DNA of 64,000 nt from Chamaea fasciata. Its lineage: Eukaryota; Chordata; Aves; Passeriformes; Sylviidae. The notes beneath the pieces were generated by a model. The model worked only from the letters and a program-made list of their open reading frames with translations. It made no database searches and had not been told where the DNA came from. The stretch is from NCBI GenBank assembly GCA_029207755.1, contig JARCOQ010000002.1:84284087-84348086 (forward strand), in the 5' to 3' direction. Every line of letters starts with the position of its first letter. The stretch's first letter is position 1. Made by a program: the position numbers and the translations under genes. This document shows positions 25,802 to 37,560 of this stretch, piece by piece.

Positions 25802-26642
25802 TTAATGTGCAAGTAGCCAGGCAAAAGAAAGTTGACTGTCTTCAGAACATGAAGTCTTGAAGCTCCTAGCAGCAGGATCATCAGGATCGGTGTTTCCCAA
25901 ATAGCCTGCCTTGCAATCCATCCAGAACCCAATCTCCTTGCAACACTGTATGGAGAATTGCAGGATGACTGGTTTTGATTACAAATGGGAAAGAAAGCAA
26001 ATATCAAACTCCTCCATGAATCAGAAATACCATTGCCATCCAGCTGCATTAACTATTCATTACTTTGGTATGCAGGGAACATTGTTACACACTGCTTCGG
26101 TGCTCTGCTTTTCAGATTGTGCTAAATGTACCACAAGTGCTACAGAAAGAGCCTCAGTGCAGCAAGCCCACACTGCCCAAGTATTTTCCTGTTTTCTCCT
26201 CTTCTTGACAACAATAGCATTGCCAGAACAAACCCAGTTTGGTACACCTGCCCTAGGATCTGTCATTCCACAGAGTTCCTCATTATGAAACAGAGCTAAC
26301 CTGAAAGACTCTGTATCAAATAAATTGACTTCATCTAATGAGTCAAATAAGACTGATCTGGGCTTCAAAAAACATCTCCACAATACTTGATATCAGAATA
26401 TCAGGATTGTCTCCTGGATCACAACATGGAACAGGAAATGCCCCACACTGAGTGGGTAAGAGTTTCTTTTCCAAAGACCATCCATGAGCAGCAGGTGCAG
26501 GAATGCAGGAGGACCTTCCTGAGAAATTAAGGGGAGCTGGAGATCTAGCTGGGACTTATTTTAATATGATTGGAATTATTATCATTCAGCTCTTTGTGAG
26601 ATATTTTGCAGCCTCTCTTGAGTAAGGCAGATGTCTGCACCT
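25802..26642. other. Non-coding DNA with opposed open frames
   Basis: Frames of 125 codons (25911-26288, plus) and 107 codons (26060-26383, minus) face each other. Neither product is recognised, and opposed frames over the same bases are the expected chance pattern. Confidence 0.5.
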
Positions 26643-26667
26643 AAAAAAAAAAAAAAAAAAAAAAAAA
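26643..26667 (+). repeat. Poly-A tract, 25 A
   Basis: This is a pure run of 25 A with no recognisable element body on its 5' side. Confidence 0.97.
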
Positions 26668-27550
26668 GGTAGAAAAGAAAACATTGTTTGAGAAATGCAG
26701 ATTTGCAGAAAATTTTCTGAAAACAAAATTTTCCAAGAGGCTGAGGTCTCCTATCTAAGGTCCATGCTGCAGAAATCCATGCTCTCAAAATGAACCTAAC
26801 ACTGTGCCAGAGGTCTGATCAGGGAGTGTCTTAACCTTGGCATGAAATGTGCATCCACAGCTCCAAGTCCCTGAATTCTTTGCTCCAGACAGGGAGCAAG
26901 TAAACCAATTAAACTGTGTTATAAGACATTTATAGGAATGATTTCTAAACTACACTTATTGGGTGAAAAAAAAAATTTATCAGCACCAACCTGGGAAACA
27001 TCAGAACCATTGGCTGGACCTAAAAGTTTGGGTTCCGTGAAGTAATCTACTTATCAGACTCTGCATCCCCTTGAGCATCTCTGGAAGGAGGACAGCTGAG
27101 ACCCTAAACAGATTCTTTACAAGAACAACATTCCTCTACTTCTGCATGTAACACTAGCTCTGGTGTTCTGTTATCCTCCTTTGACTTTTGAGGATGTATC
27201 TTCCTCCTCTTTAAAGCCCTTCCTTCTAATCCTGCTAGCAAAAGGTTATTTCCCCTCTGGATGGAGTGTCTCCAGTCCACCCCAGCTCTGCTTCCAGAGA
27301 AGTTTCACATCTCCTAAATATAACATTCCTTCTGCCAAAAATTTGTTTTCAAAATCCTGTTTATTCCTTCTTTGTACTCCATTTAGTATTTACAGGACTT
27401 GGAAGAAAGTCAGCTGCAGCCCTCTTATCCAGTCTTACTCTTCCTCTGAGGCTGCTAATTGTGTCTCCAGGGGCACATAAAGAAAAGCAGTTTTTCCTAG
27501 GTGAGATTCAAACTGTCCATCCTAAATTCAAGCTGTCCATCCAGATAGCC

Positions 27551-27580
27551 TTTTTTTTTTTTTTTTTTTAATTTTTTTTT
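27551..27580 (+). repeat. Poly-T tract, 19 T then AA then 9 T
   Basis: This is a homopolymer tract with one AA interruption. Two nearly identical short phrases, 'caaactgtccatcc' and 'caagctgtccatcc', lie just before it (about 27508-27542), a small local duplication. Confidence 0.95.
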
Positions 27581-28750
27581 AAAGACAGTCAGTATTGCCT
27601 AATTTGGAGTCACCTTTCAGAAGCAGTTCCTATTTTGCCAGCTTCCAGATGGTGCCTCTCAGATTTTGGTATCTTTACCCTCTTGCTTTCCTTCATCCTC
27701 ATCTTCAATGTTTCTTTAGGGAGCAGCTAGAAACATCCAGCAGCCACTGTCCATTAGTTCTACCTTCCTTCCCCAAAACGGTGTATCTCTCTGTGTTGTC
27801 CTGACACCTTAAGCCTCCACATACAGAAACCTTTCAAGTCCAATACTTCCATTTTTCTCTTCGAATGAAAGTGTGAAAATTTGCACTGAGTCCTTGCAGG
27901 CAAGGAAAAGCTGTCCTTCATCACTCCAGCGACACCATAGGGCTAATAATCACAGCCAGAATTCACCCTCCCCTTCTGATCCATCAGTCTTGGCCCAGCA
28001 GGCTGAGAGGACAGTGTAGAGCAACATAGACACCAGTGCAAGCAAAGATGTCAATAGGAGACTGACAGCTCCATGATCTCCTTGCAAACTGCACCTCAGA
28101 CAGTGACACCTGAATTTTCTGTCATAGACTGCTTAAAACTGCATGTTTTCAATGGGCTTTCAGACTCATAGGCACAAAAAAGTGTCACTTCTTTCTTCTC
28201 ACTATAACATGGTCTCCAGCTTCCATGCTTGTTCGCTGGATGTGAATTACATAGCCAGACTTGTGGCTGTGTCCTTAGAAGTAAATGGATTTCAGCCATC
28301 TGCAAAAGGCCTTAAACCCATTAAACCATTGACCAAATAGTAGTTACAAATTTAAATACCTCTGTGAATCTAGACTTTAATTACTGCACTCCTTTCATGA
28401 CTCACAAAGAAACAGGTGGCAAGAGTCCAATTTATGTGCTCCCTTCTCCAATACATACATGCCTTACAACAATGGATTATCACTATGGATCTTCATAACT
28501 TTGATACCTCATATCTGTCTTTGATGCCTTGATATCTGCCACTGTAGTTTCGCAAGGTATCCTGCCTTCTGCTGCTGATGTCTGCCTTCTTTGGATTTTG
28601 GCTGCAACTCAGTCCCTTTTCTTTTCCCATATGGTTCTTCTATTACCCTGTCATTAAAATCCAGCTGAACTTCCCTGTTGTGCATTTAGTAACATGATGA
28701 ACTTTAGCTGATCCCCAGTAGATATTCAGGTCTATTTGTCCTCATTCTCT

Positions 28751-28774
28751 AAAAAAAAAAAAAAAAAAAAAAAA
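28751..28774 (+). repeat. Poly-A tract, 24 A
   Basis: This is a pure run of 24 A. No retrogene body or direct repeats are recognised around it. Confidence 0.97.
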
Positions 28775-29844
28775 GGACAACCTGATATTCTGGCATCATT
28801 CAAATATGTCAAATAGTGAAGGACGTGGACGACAGTTATTTGCAGACTGTTCAGCTCACATGCTGAATTTTCCAGTACCTGCCTGCACATCTGCTAAATT
28901 CCTCTCTATGTATACTTTGCTTTATTACCATTATATTTGTTCTGATTTTCACAGCCCAGAATAGGATGCGAAGACCAGACCCAGTAAAGACTCCTGCATC
29001 CACTAAGCAAGAGCTGTTATTTCTAACTTCATGGTACCTCATTCCCAGGGAGTGACATCCAGAAGTTGTTCACTAGGGTCACTGGGAACCTTGAGCCGGG
29101 AACTCAAAAAAGTCCATTGAGTGTGCAGACCTAAAGCTAAAATCAGCTTTAGACCTTTCCACAGCTGGGCAGCAGCTAAGGGAAGGGAGACCAACATAAA
29201 GCAAATTGACCCTGTTTCAGGCATCCTAATCCTCTTTTTTCAGTCATTGTTAATAAGAAATAGCAACTCATAGTTAGTATGAAATTCTGAAGAGTAGCAA
29301 AAACAAGCACAGCAGTGAAATGGTGCCTCCTCCTAATTTTTTTTCTCTTCCCAAAACTTCTATTTGGTTTAGGGGTTTGAGTTCCTCCTTGCTCCTTTTC
29401 CAGCCTCATGAATGCACAGCCTTGTATTCCTTCAGGTGCAACAGGAAACAAATGCCAATATTTTCGGCCTTCTTGGTCTTTCAAGTCATAGAACATGTAA
29501 TTCTACACTCCTGCAATATTATATTTGGCAAGGTCTAAAGCACCATCACAGCCCATAAAGTAGAAAAGAAAAAGAATTTGCGATTAGGCATTTCTGAAAG
29601 CAGAAGCCAACAACACATTTTGGAGGTGCTTAAATTTCACAGCTCTGCCTTTTAAATATTCAGCATAAATTGAGGTCCATTTTACAAAAATCTCTGCTCC
29701 ATTGCACTTCTAATCATTTGGCAAACTAGAATTAAAATTAAAGTTTGCTGGTTTTCAACAACAGCATATTGCACTACTGTTTCATTTTGGTTTAACCCTC
29801 CTGCAACCCAGAACTGTTTCCATTTCTACCACATTCTGTTCATG

Positions 29845-29890
29845 GTGGTTTTTTGGGGTTTTTTGGTTTTGTTTTGTTTGGTTTTTTTTT
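29845..29890 (+). repeat. T/G low-complexity tract
   Basis: This is a run of T blocks separated by G doublets and a G quartet, with one contiguous T run at the end. It is a simple-sequence region without visible function. Confidence 0.9.
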
Positions 29891-30993
29891 AATTTCAAAA
29901 CAAGCAACAATCTTTTCCAACAGTATTTAATGAAGTCTCAAGCAACAAAACATTACTTTTTGATGAGTAAGCCTTTTCAGCTATTGAGGACATGCCATGG
30001 AGGATCCTAATAAAATCCTGATAAACAGAGTGAGTGTTATGCAAACTTTTGATGACCAAAGCATACTTTGTTGACTTAGATTAGAAATCTTGAGTAGATT
30101 CACTAGTGAGGTTTCTTTCCAGTGTGAGACCTTTTCATAAGAAACGTTCACTACAGAGAGGGTGGTGACTCCCCACTGACAAAGGTTTCTGTTCTGTGGC
30201 TATACATAGACACAGGCCATGTAGAGGGACTGAGACTGTCTGTGTGGTCTGCAACCTGTTTGGGCCTGAGCCAGCTCTGCTCCAGAACGTGGAAAGCTAG
30301 GTTAAAGTGAAACTACATCCAAGCCAATAACACCTCCTGGGAGCTTTACCATTTCTGTCACATTCTGGACCTGAGTTTGCTCATGTCTGCCTACCCTGGT
30401 ACATAAGCAGAAGTGTCCAAGTCTTTGATGTCTCACTCCTTCCAGGGCAAAAAACAATAATTCATTATGGGCTGAAAGAATCTGCTGAAGAGTTCATGCA
30501 ATGCTGTGAGCAGAAGGCAAATCTTCATTTCTGACAAACAAATAAGGGAGCAGAAATGACTTGTTTATGTACCCAGACTGCACAGTGAGAACACTTCTCA
30601 AAATTCCCAGTGCAGATCTCGCAGGCTTGCACTGTCCTGGGAAATGAGTTGGAAGTTTTTAGCCCAGCATGGTGAATGCAGGAGTCCCAGGCAGGAGAAG
30701 GAGGAAACAGGTCACCAAGCTCCTGCTATGTCTTCCTATTAGCAGCATAAAATGCAAGGGATAGGGCAGCAGCAGGTAATGCCACACTTGGCCTGAGCTG
30801 CAGCATCCAGCAGGAGCTGCAGCTGTTTTCCCAGGGAAACAGCCTTGCTGGCTCAGAGATTGCTGCAGTGACCCCTCCAGCCCTGCCAGGCTGGTCATGG
30901 TCTCCAGAAGGATAGTTTCCAATGAATCCATCCAGGTTTCAAACAACAAAGGCTGGCAAGCTTGATGTGATGGGGGATATGAAGCTGGAGGGA

Positions 30994-31017
30994 TGCCTGC
31001 CTGCCTGCCTGCCTGCC
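30994..31017. repeat. TGCC tetranucleotide repeat, 6 perfect units
   Basis: There are six perfect TGCC units. The opposite-strand frame across it reads Gln-Ala-Gly-Arg repeats, which come only from the microsatellite. Confidence 0.95.
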
Positions 31018-33159
31018 AATAAGGGTAGGCAGCTGCCCACGGGAGAACTGCAATTACTGCAGGAGCTGCTGTGTAGTAACTAAACACTTGAATCCCCAGT
31101 GTAATTGCACCACATCCAGCAGAGTAAAATCCAGGTCATTCCCTCTTGCCTAGTACATTTAAGCTGTAAAAACCTGTGGAGGAGACTGCTACCAGGTGAC
31201 TGTACACAGCATGCTGATCTCCCCCTGCCATCACACTCATCATCACCAACCGCAGGCGGGTGAGGGCTGCCTGCAGCCCCACAGGGCTCCCAGAAACAGC
31301 TCTGTGCTTCCACCAGCCTCTGAAGCAAACAGCCATCCCTTCAGGAGGACATGGCCACTGTGTCGTGGGCAAGCTCTGCCACTTTTTGGCATTCATACAG
31401 TTGTGACAAACTTCCCATGGCAAGCAGCATCAGTGCATTTACGCCTGGACACCAGCAATTTAGTTATGCAGCATTTAGTCCAACCCTTTCTGAAAAGTAT
31501 TTGGCTGCGTTACACAGTGGCCCATGCAATGACTAGACACAAGCAGAAAAGACAAAGTATCAAACCTAACTCCTGCTCTCCCAGATGCCCCAGGTGCAAC
31601 TCCTGCCAGAACTCATTGTAGGAGTGATGAGAGTTTCGGTACTCTCTCCTCCTTTTCGTATGGTGAAGGCACATCATCAGACCAGAAAAATCTACTCTGT
31701 CCTTTTAAGACCCCCCCTTACCAACATGACAGCTTTTCCAACACCAGCATGGTATCCCTGTTTCTCTTGCAGTTCCTTTTTCTTGATCTTTGGTGTCCAT
31801 AGCTGCAAACTCTGTCCCACACAAGGTTACACCAGAGCCCTGTACAATGCTTTAATACTTCCTTTGCTCTTCAGCCAAACTGGGATGTCAACATTGTGTT
31901 TAAATTATTTTTCAGTTTTTGCTACAAATCCTTTGTTTACTTTTCATGTAAGAAGGTCATCAGAGACAGAGCTTGCTCGCAGATATTTTCATTACACACA
32001 TAATACTTCTGCCATCCCTGACTGTGCAAAATCACGGCTTGGATGGTAATGCATCCTCAGAGCAAATAACTCCCAGCGTACTAGAGAAGAATTATTTTGT
32101 GGCTTAGATATTGATCTGAACAAAAGGGTTGCATTCACACATAGGTGAGCTGGGAAGTCCTGGGCATGCCTGAAGCCACAGGGCACTCCCAAGACAGCAG
32201 CTAATGTTCAGTTGTTTCTCCTGGCAACAAAACAGCCACTATACATCACACAACTTACACATCCCTAGAAGGAGGCATTGTTATGGTCCTTTTAGCTAAG
32301 ACCCAGACTGCTTGATCACGATCACAGGGTGGTGTCACAGGGATGATGACAGTGCAGAGATGGGCACAGAACATCAGAGCTACCTTCACTGTAGGTAGCA
32401 GCAACATCATAATCCTGGGTTCCCCGTGGGAGTCCTGTGTGCCTGGAGCAGGCAGGAGGGGAGACTGAAGGACGGTGGCCCCTGGGACAGCTTATAAGAG
32501 TCAAAGATCACACTGCCACCTCTGCTGCCAGCGTGCCATGAAAATCTGGATAAGGCTCACAGCAACAACAGTGGCCAAGTGCTAACCATCTTCTACCTTA
32601 AGTAATAGGTGATGGTCTTCTTCCACAGAGGTTTCATCCATTCTAAAGTACTCAACTTCTATAAAGTGTTCGAATTTGTTGGGTTTGTGGCATCTATTTT
32701 TTTTAAGAACTATTGATATTATACCTGGAGGATGCAGGAAACTTGCCTTCATTCTGCAAGTTTGTTGGAAAGGTGCAGTTGAGCAGCAGAAAAAAATTCC
32801 CCAGGTGGATTTCAGTGCATTGTTGAAAATAAAAACAAAAATCCTCAGCATTAAAAAAGAAGGAAAGAAAGAAAATCAGTTGTGATACTTTTAGCACAAT
32901 TCATGTAACAGCAGAAATACTAGTAAAAAAATAAATATCAGCAGAAAAGTGTTCACAACTTAGTGCTGATGATTTAAGAGTAGTCAGAGACTCAGAAGAC
33001 ATTTTAATGTGCCAGCAGTAGGGGGCTTAAAAGTACCAAAAAAAAAAAAAAAGTGATTTAAAGGGGAAGTTATCAATGTTAAAACATCAGTTTGTGTCTC
33101 ACTCACCTTCTCTCTATTTTGCTCACTCTGTCTCTCACCTGGAAAGTCCAGAAGCAGGA

Positions 33160-33179
33160 GGGGGGGGGGGGGTGGGGGG
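33160..33179 (+). repeat. G run (13 G, T, 6 G)
   Basis: This is a short guanine tract about 80 bp before a minus-strand CR1 copy and about 540 bp before the CpG island. It can probably form inter- or intramolecular G-quadruplex structures. Confidence 0.92.
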
Positions 33180-33262
33180 TGTCTTTTTTTCCTCTTTCAA
33201 TATTAAACTGTATCTAAGAGCAACCACATTCACTGTCAGGGTGAATTCTATTTCCCACTAAA

Positions 33263-33640
33263 CACATAGAATGGTTTGGGTTGGAAGGGACCTGAAAGAT
33301 TATCTAGTTACAGCTCCCCTGCCATGGGCAGGAACACTTTCCACTAGAAGGTTGGTCAAAGCCCCATCCAACCCGGCCTTGAAGACTTACTTCCAGGGAC
33401 AGGGTATCCACAGCTTCTCTGGGCAACCTGTGCTAGTGTCCCAACACCCTTATAGTAAAGAATTTCTTCCTAACATCTGATATAAATGTCACTCTTTTAG
33501 TTTTAAATTCTTCCCTCTTGTCCTGCCGCTCTCTGCCCATGTAAAACATCTCCCCCCCTCCTTTTTAAGCCGTCTTTATCTACTGAAATGCTGCAGTAAG
33601 GTCTCCTCCAAGACTTCTTTTCTCCAGGGTGAACAACCCC
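33263..33640 (-). mobile_element. CR1 LINE 3' region
   Basis: On plus the copy begins CACATAGAATGGTTTGGG and continues 'ttggaagggacctgaaagattatctag', 'cctgccatgggcaggaacactttccactag' and 'ttgaagacttacttccagggacagggtatcc'. It then runs through 'tctctgggcaacctgtgctagtgtcccaacaccctta', 'aagaatttcttcctaacatctgat' and 'ctccaagacttcttttctccagggtgaacaacccc'. The whole is the reverse complement of the CR1 3' UTR and C-terminal ORF end. It is moderately diverged and 5'-truncated. It stops shortly before the CpG island. Confidence 0.92.
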
Positions 33641-33699
33641 TGCTCTCGGACCTTCCCTGATGGTAGTTACCCTGGAAGGGGCAGGTCCGATGTTGCTCA

Positions 33700-34030
33700 C
33701 TCTGTGACGACACAACCGGGTGCTCTTGTTCTCCCCGGGCTAGCGTGAAAAGCAAGCCGAGCAAGCCGCCGCTGTTCGCCCCGGACAGGTGACCCCATGC
33801 CGCCACATCCGCCCGGAGCATCCCCGGGAGAGCCGGCGGAGCAGCCCGGGCCGCCGCGGGGCCTGCAGGTGGTGCTGTTTAATTGTGGAAAGGCTCCCCC
33901 CTCCCAGCACAGATCCCGCGGGATCCGCCGGGCGGGAGCGGCGCTGGCCCCGCGGAGCTGCAGCCGCTCGGCGCTGCCGCCCGAGCCCCCAGCGGGGCGG
34001 GTGCTGCTGGAGCCGGGAAACTTCCTGTGC
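33700..34030. promoter_or_regulatory. CpG island, candidate promoter
   Basis: By hand I count 34 CpG in the 300 bp 33721-34020, in strongly GC-rich sequence, while the surrounding tens of kilobases have very few. An Sp1/KLF-type GGGGCGGG lies at 33994-34001 and an Ets-type CTTCCTGT at 34021-34028. Vertebrate islands of this kind usually mark promoters or enhancers. Open frames cross the island on both strands (108 codons plus, 143 codons minus) but GC-rich DNA has few stops, so they carry little weight. Possible donors CAG|GTGACC (33788) and CAG|GTGGTG (33869) would fit a plus-strand first exon; on minus A|GTGAGC near 33699 is possible. The direction is undecided, and the gene it serves, if any, is not visible here. 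Confidence 0.7.
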
Positions 34031-34097
34031 TCTGACAATCCAGTCTCCTCTGAATGGGAGCAAAACCCTCCAGTAATACCAAGAAAAAGCCATCAGC

Positions 34098-34110
34098 TGC
34101 TGACGCAGCA
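34098..34110. promoter_or_regulatory. Maf-recognition-like palindrome (MARE)
   Basis: TGCTGACGCAGCA matches the 13-bp T-MARE consensus TGCTGACTCAGCA at 12 of 13 positions and also contains TGACGCAGC, the core shape of an antioxidant response element. It lies about 70 bp past the CpG island. Family knowledge links such sites to small Maf, Nrf2 or Bach dimers. Use in this locus is an inference. Confidence 0.45.
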
Positions 34111-34270
34111 CAGCTTCCCGTGATTCAGGGGGAGAGGGTTGCCACTTTGCAGGCAGTGAAGATACGGCCATGTTTTAGAAGAGAGGGGTTTGGGTGCCCC
34201 CCCCGGATGTTGGAAGACACCCACACTAAATCCTGAGTTACTCCGCTCTTGATAGGCAGTACCAGGAGAC

Positions 34271-34284
34271 CACACACACACACA
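34271..34284. repeat. CA dinucleotide repeat, 7 units
   Basis: This is a short perfect CA microsatellite between the CpG island and a CR1 tail. Confidence 0.9.
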
Positions 34285-34303
34285 GTCACAGCAGCAGAAA
34301 ACC

Positions 34304-34403
34304 AACATGCTCTAGTGGAAGTTTTCCCTGCTCATTCCAGGGGGTTGGAACTATATGATCCTTAAGGTCCATTCCAACCCAAACTATCCTATGATCCTGT
34401 GAT
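34304..34403 (+). mobile_element. CR1 LINE 3' tail
   Basis: ACATGCTCTAGTGGAAG is followed by 'ccctgctcattccagggggttggaactatatgatccttaaggtcc' and 'attccaacccaaactatcctatgatcctgtgatc'. This is the extreme 3' end of a CR1 in forward orientation, ending with two worn copies of the terminal octamer. Only about 100 bp are kept. Together with the minus-strand copy at 33263-33640 it brackets the CpG island with CR1 3' ends pointing away from it. Confidence 0.9.
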
Positions 34404-36420
34404 CAGTTAGTTTAGATAAAACTTCCAGATTTGTAAAAGCTCGGCACACCTACACAATGCCAATTCCTTCTGCAAATTTTCCAAAGTCTGCCCAACTCCC
34501 TAGTCACCCCAAAGTACCTTTAACACCTGACCTTCGACTCCTTCAGCAGGACCACTCCAGCAGCCAAAAAATTATCTCTTAAAGAACTGTGACTTGGTTC
34601 ATTTTTCTGTCCTTGGGACACAACCAGGCCATGCAGCCATACAAAACGCCTATCATCTACCAGAAGTGAAAAGGGTATGATGTGCAAAGGATTCTCAGAA
34701 ATTTCAGAGCATAAATTTCCAGCCTCTTTCACTCAGGCTCTGCACCTTTAAACCACACTACCTCTTCTGCAGTGCTTCTCTGCAGCCTTTTAGGGAGAAG
34801 GGGAGAGAGAAGACAGCCAGGGAAGGGAGAAGAAAGCAAAAAAATCCCAGCAACCTTTTGTATCAAAAACCTGCTTATCTGGGAAAGGAGTGGAGGTTGG
34901 GAAAGGAGTGGGGGGGAGAAGTGAAAAGATGAAAAGGACAGAAAAGTCCAAAAAGTCCAAAAGTTCTGCATGGTGAGATAAGGAAAACTTGGAGGTAAGT
35001 TTAGATGGAGGAGTGTCAAATTTTTAAGTGCTTTCTGACCTTTATTGCAGCCATGGTTTAATTCTTTCTTTTTGAGACCTCTGGAAGAAATAATTTTCTA
35101 AGCAGAAAGACATATTTGGTGTCTCTGACAAGACTCCTCAAACCCAGCTGAGCTCATGACCTCTCAGTCTAGCATCACAGTCTCTCCATTTTGGAGGTCT
35201 CCTTGGTATTTCCTACAATGTCCCTGTATGTGCTGCATCTCAGCAGAACATCCCTTCTCACTGAAGAAGGTGTGACATCTTCCCATTCTGGAGGAATGGG
35301 CCTTTTTACAATCAGCAAAAGGAATTTAAGGATCTATGAACGGCTATACTGGAGCTGCTGCACAACTGTCATTTAACCATCTGCTTTTCAACTCTTTTCT
35401 GCCTTGCCCTTCTCCCCTGTATGTACCCCAAGTGGTAATGATTCAATATCTGAGAAACAACTGAGTAGTACAACAATAGCATTAGTGTTGCAGCAAAAAT
35501 GTATTTATTTTAAACCTCACTAAAATCTTGATTAAGACATGACTATCCTCTGAAGTAGGCAACAATCCAGATTAGATGTGGAATGAGACATTGCACTGAT
35601 ATAGTATGCTATATAAGTTTGTTATCAATCAAATTAGAGCATCTTACAAAATTGCCACCTGTAAGGTGATCAAGGCTTATGGTAATCCAAAGGTGAAGTA
35701 AAAATAGTTGAATTTAGGCTGCCAACTTTGTCCCCAAACATATCCTTTTTGATTTTGGTGCCACAGATCATTCTGTGGTCTGCCATGAGCAGAAATGTAG
35801 AAACCCACTGCTGAGTTAATTTGTCATTGAGGTGACTTTTAGGAACCTCAGAATATTCCAATTCTTTGTTTGGAGACTAACAGGAGATGATGTGAAATAT
35901 ACATTGACTAACCAGTTAAGTGGCAGTGTGAAGCTGACACACAAGCACCTTCCACATGATGATGAATGATCAAAATGTAGTTTAGATCTTGAAATTACCA
36001 GACAAAAGAGTAGTTTTACTTCAGTTTAGGAATTCAATCTTTCTGCAGCTGGGAGGGAGCCTAATATGTTTGCATTATCACTAAAAATGCCTTTTTACAA
36101 ATGTAGGAGGATTTTCAGTTCACATGCTTTTCTCCCAGAGACAGGGTAAGTTTCCAGAGGGCTGAAATCCAGAAATGACTGGATTCTACCTACCACCCTC
36201 AGTGCCCTCTGGGAAAGGTTTTATTTTTTCTCCTTCCTGCTGCTACATTGACCAAAACGACTTTTTTGAGGCCTTTGGGGAGGAAGTGTACAGCACCCCA
36301 GTTATAAAATATGAGGCTGTGTGAAATCAGTGCAGATAAAGGAATGGGTTACCAGTAAGGTATCTGATACATCCCAAACATTAATGGCAAAGGGCAGAAC
36401 ATTTCCCCTCTGAACTTTTA
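34404..36420. other. Non-coding DNA, purine-rich near 34.8-34.95 kb
   Basis: No gene is recognised. The plus strand is strongly purine-rich at about 34792-34947, with blocks such as GGGAAAGGAGTGGAGG and a G run of six. The opposite-strand 96-codon frame there is Ser/Pro/Leu-rich because of that bias. Confidence 0.55.
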
Positions 36421-36462
36421 GTTCCTAGTTCCCAGTTCCTAGTTCCCAGTTCCTAGTTCCCA
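36421..36462 (+). repeat. 14-bp tandem repeat, 3 perfect copies
   Basis: There are three exact copies of GTTCCTAGTTCCCA in a row, each itself a double of GTTCCTA/GTTCCCA. This is a two-level minisatellite seed, with no function visible. Confidence 0.95.
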
Positions 36463-37219
36463 GACATTCTTGGCACAACACTATTCATTATCTTTTCATT
36501 AGTACTACTTTCTGGAAGGAATTGTAAAATAATTTATAGTAAAAATGGTGAAGTGATTTATCATGATGAGAGCAGAATGTTTATGTGTGAAAACTCGCCC
36601 ACACTCATAAAGGGTGCTCAGATAAATAACACACAGAGTCAAGTTTAAAAATATGCTTTTAGTAATACAAGTTTTATCCCTGCTACCTTCCTATTATAAA
36701 AAAAAAATAAATAAAAAGAAGAAGAAAAAAATAATCCAGGACAATGGCAATGTTTTAGAATGCAGTAGATAATAATATCACTACAAGCTCCAAGAACAAT
36801 CAAGAGTGTAGATCTGAAGGCATGAACAATAGATTAGAAAAAGGAACAAGAAGGTAGTGTTCCCCTCTCCAAATGCAGCATTGTAAGGCCGCCCCAGAGT
36901 ACTGCCTGTGCCTCTGCAATAAATTACAAGCACCCTGTGCTGCCTGCTAGCACTGAGGAAGACTGGTTCATATGGTTCATATCCATGCCTGTAAACCATC
37001 CTAATTTCTAAATCACTGTGACTGCAGGTGAGCTGCTGGCTGGGAACAGCTGCTGGCTTGTGCTAAGCCTAAACTGTGCTCAGACATTCTCTGGGATGAG
37101 TGGATCTGTCCCATTGATCCAGGGAAAAACCACACAAGGGCCTGTGCTAAAAATTTAAAACCAGGGGCAGTCAAGTTCAAGCACTCAAACAGTTCTCTGT
37201 TTAATTTACTATTCTAGAT

Positions 37220-37560
37220 GTAGCCAGTGTGTCTAGGCTTGATAGATGCATTGAGAGGGCGATGGTGAAAAATGAGAAAAGGCTCAGAAGAGGACCACAA
37301 AAGCGATTTGTTGCCTATAAAACTTAGTGAGATGCTCAAATAGCTGTATTTATTAATGTTATTTAAGGGATCAAAAGGTGTGAAAGTGATCTACAAGAAG
37401 CCATATAGAAAAAAGATTTCCTGAAGCTTACTACCCCGTGTTCCAGAGGCTAAAAACATGCTGATATCCAGGATCCAGATGAATTCAAGCTGTAAATAAG
37501 GACATTTTTAAGCATTAGGAGAATTAACGATGGAGCAAATTAACAAGTGCATTCTTCATC
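37220..37560 (+). mobile_element. Very old CR1/L3-like LINE remnant
   Basis: Several landmarks occur in the order seen in old CR1-like LINE 3' ends: 'aaggctcagaagaggaccacaaaagcgatttg', 'gggatcaaaaggtgtgaaagtgatctacaag', a segment like 'ccatatagaaaaaagatttc', 'ataaggacatttttaagcattaggagaattaacgatggagcaaattaacaag'. The last resembles the 'acagtgagggtaattaaccattggaacaacttacc' block of ancient amniote CR1 families. Divergence is high and the ends are approximate. It would be far older than the other CR1 copies here. Confidence 0.55.

Larger units (their letters stand above)
28775..33159. other. Non-coding DNA, no gene recognised
   Basis: A TG-rich low-complexity stretch lies at 29845-29890. The segment 30659-32049 is less AT-rich and carries overlapping frames of 95-154 codons on both strands, none recognised. 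The text around 31800-31870 faintly resembles a very old CR1 on the minus strand, but too little matches for a call. Confidence 0.5.

Noticed and set aside
25911..26383. Opposed frames of 125 (plus) and 107 (minus) codons
   Set aside because: Frames on both strands of the same bases, with no recognisable family; most likely chance.
30659..31087. 142-codon minus frame
   Set aside because: It includes a translated TGCC repeat and has no recognised domain.
31760..31960. Faint resemblance to a 5' part of an old CR1 on minus
   Set aside because: Only a short phrase (about 31805-31870) looks similar and the flanks do not continue the match.
33740..34171. 143-codon minus and 108-codon plus frames in the CpG island
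   Set aside because: GC-rich DNA has few stop codons; the two frames overlap and neither product is recognised. A first-exon role is possible but not supported as coding.
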